A stretch of DNA of 11,335 nucleotides from Cellvibrionales bacterium UBA4495 (GTDB taxonomy: Bacteria; Pseudomonadota; Gammaproteobacteria; Pseudomonadales; Porticoccaceae). Both the position numbers and the translations under genes were made by a program. The notes beneath the pieces were generated by a model. That model did no database searches and was not told where the DNA came from. It saw only the letters and a program-made list of their open reading frames with translations. The stretch spans positions 10,161 through 21,495 of the forward strand of contig DGNJ01000069.1 of NCBI GenBank assembly GCA_002388905.1. The letters run 5' to 3'. Below, piece after piece: positions 6,783-11,335 of this stretch; position 1 is the first letter of the stretch, and each line of letters starts with the position of its first letter.

Positions 6783-7556
6783 GTGAGTAATCTTAATCGG
6801 GAACGGGTCATCGATGTCCATCACTGGACGGATACCCTGTTCAGTTTCACCACCACCCGCGATCCCGGTTTTCGCTTTCGCAATGGCCATTTCACCATGA
6901 TCGGCCTCGAAGACGAAAAAAGACCGCTGATGCGGGCCTATAGTATTGCCAGCGCCAATTACGAGCACCACCTGGAATTCTTCAGTATCAAGGTGCCCGA
7001 TGGCCCCCTAACGTCCCGCCTACAGCACCTTAAGGAAGGGGATGAGATCCTGGTGAGCCGCAAGCCCACGGGCACACTGACAGTGGATAACCTGCTCCCC
7101 GGCCGTCACCTTTACCTGCTCGGCACCGGTACCGGGCTGGCGCCCTTCCTGAGTATTATCAAGGATTTCGAGATTTACGAGCAGTTCGACAAGGTTGTTC
7201 TGGTGCACGGCTGCCGCTATGTGGAGGAACTGGCCTACCAGCAGGCCATTACCGAACACCTGCCCAGCAACGAGTATTTTGGCGATCTGGCGGCGGAAAA
7301 GCTTTTGTACTATCCCACCGTGACCCGGGAAGCTTTCCGCAACCAGGGCCGGCTGACCGAATTGCTGGAAAGCGGCAAGCTTACCAGCGATCTGGGCTTG
7401 CCGGAACTGGGCACGGAAAACGACCGTTTCATGCTCTGCGGCAGCCCCGCCATGTTGAAAGACACCTGTGCCATTCTCGACGCACGTGGTTTCCGCGAAA
7501 CCCGACACGGTGAGCCGGCCCACTATGTCATCGAGCGGGCCTTCGTGGAAAAATAG
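6783..7556 (+). CDS. fpr: Ferredoxin--NADP+ reductase
   Basis: Fpr is a cytoplasmic FAD enzyme that moves electrons between NADPH and ferredoxin or flavodoxin. It supplies Fe-S enzymes and oxidative-stress repair. The product has 257 aa, the length I recall for the Pseudomonas/Azotobacter FprA subclass (258). FAD binding is shown by RAYSIAS (51-57) and the pyrophosphate loop near VPDGPLTSRL. NADP binding is shown by GTGTGLAPFLSI (114-125), HGCR and MLCGSPAMLKD (217-227). The C-terminal HYVIERAFVEK is typical of this subclass. The start is GTG 6783, with AGGAG at 6773-6777 at a spacing of 5 bp. It is monocistronic: a strong terminator follows. Confidence 0.96.
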   Translation: MSNLNRERVIDVHHWTDTLFSFTTTRDPGFRFRNGHFTMIGLEDEKRPLMRAYSIASANYEHHLEFFSIKVPDGPLTSRLQHLKEGDEILVSRKPTGTLTVDNLLPGRHLYLLGTGTGLAPFLSIIKDFEIYEQFDKVVLVHGCRYVEELAYQQAITEHLPSNEYFGDLAAEKLLYYPTVTREAFRNQGRLTELLESGKLTSDLGLPELGTENDRFMLCGSPAMLKDTCAILDARGFRETRHGEPAHYVIERAFVEK

Positions 7557-7574
7557 CGTACCCGCCTCCTGCCA

Positions 7575-7606
7575 CGCCCCGGAAAAGCCTCCCGGGGCGC
7601 TTTTTT
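7575..7606 (+). terminator. Rho-independent terminator of fpr
   Basis: CGCCCCGG (7575-7582) pairs perfectly with CCGGGGCG (7592-7599) around a 9-nt loop, followed by C and six Ts (7601-7606). It lies 19 bp after the fpr stop codon. There is no matching U-tract on the opposite strand for comM. Confidence 0.9.
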
Positions 7607-7630
7607 CCATCCCTTTTCCATCGCCAATTA

Positions 7631-9115
7631 TCAAAACCGGTAGCCCAGGGCCTCGCTGAGGTGCGGGGTCTCTATGGTTTTGCTGGCCGCCAGGTCGGCA
7701 ATGGTCCTGGCCACTCGCAGGACGCGGTGGTACCCCCGTGCGGACAGGTCCAGTTTCTCCATGGCGGTTTCCGCCAACTGCCGCTGCGCCTTTCCGAGCC
7801 GGCAATATCTATCCAGTTCCCCGGCTTCCAGGTCGCCGTTGGCACGGCCCTGCCGCTCCATTTGTACCCGGCGCGCGATCTCGACTCTCTTGCGGATGGG
7901 GGCACTCGGTTCCCCGGTTGCCGATTCCCGGGCGAGCAGTTCCTTCCGGGGCACGGGCAGCACCTGGACCTGGAGGTCTATCCGGTCCAGTAAGGGCCCG
8001 GAGATACGTGCCCGGTAACGCCTGACAGCGTCGGGGGTACAGCGGCAGCGCTCCTGGCCCAGGTAACCGCAGGGGCACGGGTTCATGGCCGCCACCAGCA
8101 TGAACGCGGCCGGGTAGGTGGTCCTGGCCCGGACCCGGGACAGGTGAATCTCCCCGGACTCCATGGGTTCGCGCAAGACCTCGAGGACCTTGCGGGGGAA
8201 TTCGGGTAACTCGTCCAGGAAGAGCACGCCCCGATGAGCCAGGGATATCTCGCCGGGACGGGGCAGGGTCCCGCCGCCCACCAGAGCGGCACCCGAAGAG
8301 GTGTGGTGGGGAGAGCGAAAGGGTGGCTGGTGGAAGTCTCTGCGCAGGCCCAGTCCCGCCACGGAATAGATGCTGGCCACTTCCAGGGCCGTCTCCTCTT
8401 CCAGGGATGGCATGATTCCCGGGAGGCGGCTGGCGAGCAGCGTCTTGCCGGCCCCCGGCGGCCCGCTGAAGAGCAGGTTGTGCCGGCCACCGGCCGCCAC
8501 TTCCAGGGCGCGCCTGGCCTGGTGCTGGCCGATCACGTCGGCCATATCCGGGCCTCCGGAGGAACCGCGCCGGAACTGTCCGGGGGACATTGGCTGCAGA
8601 GGCGCGGCGCCCCGCAGGTGAGCGCAGACCTCTAGCAGGTGGGCGGCAGGGTAGACGGCGGTCTTCCCCGCCAGGGCGGCCTCCGGGCCATTGGCGGTGG
8701 GTACCAGGAGATTGCGCCCGGCGGTCCCGCAGGCCATGGCCGCCGGCAGAACACCCTCGATCTCGCGCAATTCTCCCGTGAGTGCCAGCTCGCCCAGGAA
8801 TTCGTAACCGGTCAGGGTGTTGGTCGGCAACTGGCCGGAGGCCGCCAGGATGCCCAGGGCGATGGGCAAATCATAACGGCTGCCCTCCTTGGGAACATCT
8901 GCCGGCGCCAGATTGATGGTGATGCGCCGGGGTGGGAATTCGAAGTGAGCGTTGAGCAGGGCGCTGCGGACCCGGTCCTTGCTCTCGCGCACGGCGGTTT
9001 CCGGCAGACCCACGATATTAAGGGCGGGAAGTCCGTTTGATAGGTGAACCTCCACGGTCACTGCCGGGGCATCGATGCCCTGATTGCTGCGGGAATGAAT
9101 AATGGCGAGCGTCAA
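7631..9115 (-). CDS. comM: ComM-type AAA+ ATPase (YifB, Mg-chelatase-like)
   Basis: ComM is a hexameric AAA+ helicase. In Vibrio and Acinetobacter it drives branch migration during integration of transforming DNA; the 'Mg chelatase' label is historical. From the TTG start the product has 494 aa (E. coli YifB about 506). An N-terminal ChlI/Lon-S5-like domain (1-170) holds VEVHLSNGLP, GLPETAVRESKDRVRSA and NLAPADVPKEG. The AAA+ core has Walker A GPPGAGKT (218-225), Walker B GVLFLDELPEF (296-306) and a cysteine cluster in MNPCPCGYLG and RCRCTP (344-361). The C-terminal lid domain ends LSEALGYRF. The start at 9115 has AAGGAGGGG just upstream and matches the family N-terminus; a longer open frame to 9298 has no homology and overlaps ubiK. 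Confidence 0.93.
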   Translation of the reverse strand: MTLAIIHSRSNQGIDAPAVTVEVHLSNGLPALNIVGLPETAVRESKDRVRSALLNAHFEFPPRRITINLAPADVPKEGSRYDLPIALGILAASGQLPTNTLTGYEFLGELALTGELREIEGVLPAAMACGTAGRNLLVPTANGPEAALAGKTAVYPAAHLLEVCAHLRGAAPLQPMSPGQFRRGSSGGPDMADVIGQHQARRALEVAAGGRHNLLFSGPPGAGKTLLASRLPGIMPSLEEETALEVASIYSVAGLGLRRDFHQPPFRSPHHTSSGAALVGGGTLPRPGEISLAHRGVLFLDELPEFPRKVLEVLREPMESGEIHLSRVRARTTYPAAFMLVAAMNPCPCGYLGQERCRCTPDAVRRYRARISGPLLDRIDLQVQVLPVPRKELLARESATGEPSAPIRKRVEIARRVQMERQGRANGDLEAGELDRYCRLGKAQRQLAETAMEKLDLSARGYHRVLRVARTIADLAASKTIETPHLSEALGYRF

Positions 9116-9120
9116 GCCTT

Positions 9121-9129
9121 CCCCTCCTT
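9121..9129 (-). promoter_or_regulatory. Ribosome-binding site fixing the comM TTG start
   Basis: On the - strand AAGGAGGGG contains a perfect AGGAGG, 7 nt before TTG at 9115-9113. Such a strong site makes the rare TTG the best start choice. Confidence 0.75.
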
Positions 9130-9144
9130 GGATGCTGTCGTGGC

Positions 9145-9163
9145 CGGCGGGTGGCACCCGCCG
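9145..9163. repeat. Perfect 8-bp hairpin between ubiK and comM
   Basis: CGGCGGGTggcACCCGCCG folds into an 8-bp stem with a 3-nt loop. It is in the 70-bp gap between the ubiK stop and the comM start, 15 nt upstream of the comM ribosome site. No U-run follows on the - strand. It may attenuate or protect the mRNA between the two genes. Confidence 0.5.
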
Positions 9164-9185
9164 ATTACCTTCCTTGATCTGCCTG

Positions 9186-9452
9186 TCAGGCCTTGTCGGT
9201 GTGGTTCCCGTCGAGCTGTTTTTCCAGCTCGGACACTTGTCGTTCCAGGGCCTCCAGCTTTTCCCGGCTGCGCAAAAGCACGGCCCGCTGGGCGTCAAAT
9301 TCCTCCCGGTTTACCAGGTCCATCCTCTCGAAAGCAGCCTGAGCCGCCACGCGGATTTGCTGGCGAACTTCGTCGCCCGCGGGGCCTGCGCTCTCTTCGA
9401 GGAAGCGGTTCACCTGGCGGGTGAACCTGTTGAGAAAATCGTTGCTAGCCAT
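9186..9452 (-). CDS. ubiK: BMFP-family ubiquinone biosynthesis accessory factor UbiK
   Basis: UbiK (YqiC) is a small membrane-associated accessory protein needed for efficient aerobic ubiquinone synthesis in enterobacteria, where it acts with UbiJ. The product has 88 aa. Its N-terminal amphipathic helix (FLNRFTRQVNRFLEES) fits lipid contact. The C-terminal half (about 50-82: REEFDAQRAVLL, then REKLEALERQVSELEKQ) is a trimeric coiled coil with regular heptads, typical of the BMFP (PF04380) family. The start ATG 9452 has AAGGA 7 nt upstream. It lies 70 bp ahead of comM on the same strand, an order also known in Pseudomonas. Confidence 0.93.
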   Translation of the reverse strand: MASNDFLNRFTRQVNRFLEESAGPAGDEVRQQIRVAAQAAFERMDLVNREEFDAQRAVLLRSREKLEALERQVSELEKQLDGNHTDKA

Positions 9453-9476
9453 GGCAGTGTCCTTCTGAACAGGGGG

Positions 9477-9482
9477 AGTCTA
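9477..9482 (-). promoter_or_regulatory. Possible -10 box for ubiK
   Basis: On the - strand TAGACT lies 24 bp ahead of the ubiK ATG and fits 4 of 6 bases of TATAAT. No clear -35 hexamer is present at 16-18 bp. Low confidence. Confidence 0.25.
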
Positions 9483-9506
9483 GCAAACTATGGCGCTACG
9501 TTCTCC

Positions 9507-9539
9507 GGGTTTAAGGGCTCGGCTTCGGGGTTTAAGAGC
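9507..9539. repeat. 12-bp direct repeat with 21-bp period
   Basis: GGGTTTAAGGGC (9507-9518) recurs as GGGTTTAAGAGC (9528-9539), 11 of 12 bases alike, exactly 21 bp apart. It lies in the divergent gap between ubiK and the porin, about 150 bp upstream of the sigma-54 start and about 55-90 bp upstream of ubiK. The helical phasing suggests a protein-binding pair. The regulator is unknown. Confidence 0.45.
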
Positions 9540-9577
9540 CAAAACAGTGCAAAAGCTGCGAACATCGCCTGAAAACG

Positions 9578-9594
9578 TGTGCCAGATTGGTGCG
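9578..9594 (+). promoter_or_regulatory. Candidate NtrC (GlnG) binding site
   Basis: TGTGCC-AGATT-GGTGCG matches 9 of 12 defined bases of the enterobacterial NtrC dyad TGCACC-N5-GGTGCA; the right half-site is nearly perfect. Its centre is about 87 bp upstream of the predicted sigma-54 start, a usual enhancer distance. NtrC would link the operon to nitrogen limitation. The match is by eye only. Confidence 0.45.
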
Positions 9595-9598
9595 CCGA

Positions 9599-9633
9599 CG
9601 CCGCAATAGCGACGGGTTGCGGTTTTTGCGGCG
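9599..9633. repeat. Alternative inverted repeats upstream of the sigma-54 promoter
   Basis: CGCCGCAA (9599-9606) can pair with TTGCGG (9617-9622, 6 bp, followed by five Ts) or with TTGCGGCG (9626-9633, 8 bp). The first looks like a small terminator, but no gene is transcribed into it on the + strand. It lies between the candidate NtrC site and the promoter. Confidence 0.35.
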
Positions 9634-9646
9634 GTTGTGACGTGGT

Positions 9647-9662
9647 TGGCACGGCGAATGCA
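9647..9662 (+). promoter_or_regulatory. Sigma-54 (RpoN) promoter of the porin-glnK-amtB cluster
   Basis: TGGCACG-GCGA-ATGCA matches the -24/-12 consensus TGGCACG-N4-TTGCA at 11 of 12 defined bases. The invariant GG (9648-9649) and GC (9660-9661) are separated by the required 10 bp. Transcription would start near 9673, giving a leader of about 63 nt before the porin ATG. Sigma-54 with NtrC is the classical control of glnK-amtB. Confidence 0.75.
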
Positions 9663-9735
9663 TAAGCCATGGGGAGCTTCACCATGAAACTCGGTTACTG
9701 AAACCTGAAAAAGAGAGAAACAGAGGAGAGACACA

Positions 9736-10413
9736 ATGAAGATGTTCCAAAAAACCCTGGCGGTCGCGATTGTTGCCGGTGCTCCCATGGCGGCTTCCGC
9801 CCTGGAAGTGAGCGGTAATGTCACCATGGCTACCGATTACGTGTTCCGCGGCTTTTCCCAGACCAGCGAAAAAGGCGCCATTCAGGGCGGCTTTGACGTG
9901 GACTTCGGCAACGGCTTTTATGTGGGCACCTGGGCTTCCAACGTGGATTTCGGCAGCGAGGTCACCACGGAAATGGATTTTTACGGTGGTTACGCCTTTG
10001 ACATCACCGATACCGTCAGCCTTGACCTGACCGCGATCCAGTTCATCTATCCCGGTGACGAGTCCGCCCTCAACTACGAGGAGTATGTGGCCACCCTGGG
10101 TATTTCCGACTTCAGCTTCGGTGTTGTTTATTCCCCCGAATATTTCGGTGAAGGCGGACCCGATGCTTATGTCCTAAATGCCGACTATTCCCTCGGCCTC
10201 ACCGAGACCACCAGCCTGGATTTCCACCTGGGTTACTCGGACGCCGACGAGAAAGATTTCTTCGGTGAGGACGACAGCTATATCGACTACATGGTCGGTT
10301 TCAATTACGACGTGGCAGGAGTCACCCTGACGCTGGCCTGGTATGGCACCGATATCGACGACAATGAGCTGGCGGATGATCGAGCCGTATTCTCGGTTTC
10401 CAAAAGCCTGTAA
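9736..10413 (+). CDS. TorF-family putative porin (TIGR02001/Gcw_chp)
   Basis: The product has 225 aa and a Sec signal peptide, with cleavage likely after ASA at residue 22. The mature protein is made of short alternating strands rich in aromatic and acidic residues. The TIGR02001 opening VSGNVTMATDYVFRGFSQT and the closing AVFSVSKSL are recognisable. The family is predicted to form a small outer-membrane beta-barrel; its substrate is not established. The mature chain is very acidic, as in marine or halophilic envelope proteins. The last residue is Leu rather than the usual Phe or Trp of the barrel-assembly signal. GAGGAG (9723-9728) is 7 nt before the ATG. Its place between a sigma-54 promoter and glnK suggests a role in uptake of a nitrogen compound, which is inference. 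Confidence 0.88.
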   Translation: MKMFQKTLAVAIVAGAPMAASALEVSGNVTMATDYVFRGFSQTSEKGAIQGGFDVDFGNGFYVGTWASNVDFGSEVTTEMDFYGGYAFDITDTVSLDLTAIQFIYPGDESALNYEEYVATLGISDFSFGVVYSPEYFGEGGPDAYVLNADYSLGLTETTSLDFHLGYSDADEKDFFGEDDSYIDYMVGFNYDVAGVTLTLAWYGTDIDDNELADDRAVFSVSKSL

Positions 10414-10427
10414 ACCCGTTTGCCACC

Positions 10428-10446
10428 CGGGCGGCACTGCCGCCCG
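10428..10446 (+). repeat. Perfect 8-bp hairpin between porin gene and glnK
   Basis: CGGGCGGCactGCCGCCCG forms an 8-bp GC-only stem with a 3-nt loop, 8 nt ahead of the glnK Shine-Dalgarno. No T-run follows, so it is not a full intrinsic terminator. It could lower read-through, or protect the upstream porin message after processing. Confidence 0.6.
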
Positions 10447-10455
10447 AATGCCTAG

Positions 10456-10806
<351 letters not shown>

Positions 10807-10841
10807 AAATCCATAAATTCCAAAGAGCACTGGAGTGAATC

Positions 10842-11335
10842 ATGGAAAATCATATATTTGAACTGCAGTACGCCATGGACACGTTTTATTTCCTTGTCTG
10901 TGGTGCACTGGTCATGTGGATGGCGGCGGGCTTTGCCATGCTTGAGGCGGGCCTGGTCCGCGCCAAAAATACCACGGAAATTCTCACCAAGAACGTGGCG
11001 TTGTTTGCGATTGCCTGCACCATGTACCTGGTCTGCGGCTACGAGATCATGTACGGGGGCGGCTGGTTCCTGTCCGGCATCACCACGGTGACCGGCATGG
11101 ATGGCGCCGCTGTGGCCCAGGTCCTGGCGGATTCGGCCGAGGCCGGTTTTGGTGGCGATTCCGTCTATTCGGGCGCTTCCGACTTCTTCTTTCAGGTCGT
11201 GTTCGTGGCAACCGCCATGTCCATTGTCTCGGGGGCGGTCGCCGAGCGCATGAAGCTCTGGGCCTTCCTGGCGTTTGCCGTGGTGATGACGGGCCTGATC
11301 TACCCCATGCAGGGTTCCTGGACCTGGAACGGCGA
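10842..11335 (+). CDS. amtB: Ammonium transporter (Amt family), N-terminal part, cut by window end
   Basis: This is the first 164 codons of an Amt/Mep/Rh-family ammonium channel of the inner membrane. ATG 10842 has GGAG 6 nt upstream, 35 bp after glnK. There is no cleavable signal peptide; helix 1 starts at about residue 13. Hydrophobic segments are at about 13-35, 50-72, 114-132 and 139-156. Recognisable motifs are GFAMLEAGLVRAKN (30-43), FFFQVVFVATAMSIVSGAVAERM (115-137) and IYPMQGSWTWNG (153-164). Phe121 aligns with the periplasmic gate Phe107 of E. coli AmtB. The His pair and the GlnK-binding cytoplasmic loops lie beyond the window. It is divergent from E. coli AmtB and resembles a subtype seen in marine bacteria. 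Confidence 0.92.
   Translation, partial: MENHIFELQYAMDTFYFLVCGALVMWMAAGFAMLEAGLVRAKNTTEILTKNVALFAIACTMYLVCGYEIMYGGGWFLSGITTVTGMDGAAVAQVLADSAEAGFGGDSVYSGASDFFFQVVFVATAMSIVSGAVAERMKLWAFLAFAVVMTGLIYPMQGSWTWNG

Noticed and set aside
9116..9298. Upstream extension of the comM frame
   Set aside because: The added 61 residues do not resemble the ComM N-terminus and overlap ubiK. A TTG with AAGGAGGGG at 9115 gives the expected protein.
9601..9627. Intrinsic terminator (CCGCAA-N10-TTGCGG-T5)
   Set aside because: The stem is short and no gene is transcribed into it on that strand, so it is listed only as a repeat.

Overview
The window is GC-rich, densely coded chromosomal DNA of a gammaproteobacterium. 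Two conserved blocks support this: ileS-lspA-fkpB-ispH, and comM-ubiK next to glnK-amtB. The second resembles the layout I recall from Pseudomonas. The acidic TorF-type porin and the Amt subtype lean towards a marine or salt-adapted lineage, but I cannot name a genus. I see no mobile elements, CRISPR arrays, rRNA or tRNA genes.

Layout. (1) Positions 1-2512, + strand: the 3' end of ileS, then lspA, fkpB and ispH. They are coupled by 2-bp gaps or short overlaps and form one housekeeping operon. (2) Positions 2513-2654: a gap with an interrupted stem-loop, a 21-bp-period direct repeat and weak promoter-like hexamers. (3) Positions 2655-5663, + strand: aguA (agmatine deiminase), aguB (N-carbamoylputrescine amidase) and a CNNM/DUF21-CBS membrane protein, packed as an operon. 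The first two convert agmatine to putrescine. (4) Positions 5701-7556: a LysR regulator (FinR type, - strand) divergent from ferredoxin-NADP+ reductase (fpr, + strand). The shared gap holds a nested palindrome, a recognisable fpr promoter and a hairpin in the fpr leader. A strong terminator follows fpr. (5) Positions 7631-9452, - strand: ubiK then comM. (6) Positions 9453-9735: a regulatory gap with a near-consensus sigma-54 promoter, a candidate NtrC site and several repeats. (7) Positions 9736-11335, + strand: a TorF/TIGR02001 putative porin, glnK and the first 164 codons of an ammonium transporter gene that runs off the window.

The part most worth following up is region 6-7. It looks like a nitrogen-limitation regulon in which a porin of unknown function is made from a sigma-54 promoter just ahead of glnK-amtB, with a stable hairpin between the porin and glnK. 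The second is the agu operon, where polyamine synthesis genes are packed with a probable divalent-cation transporter. All product names come from recognising motifs by eye; no database search was run.
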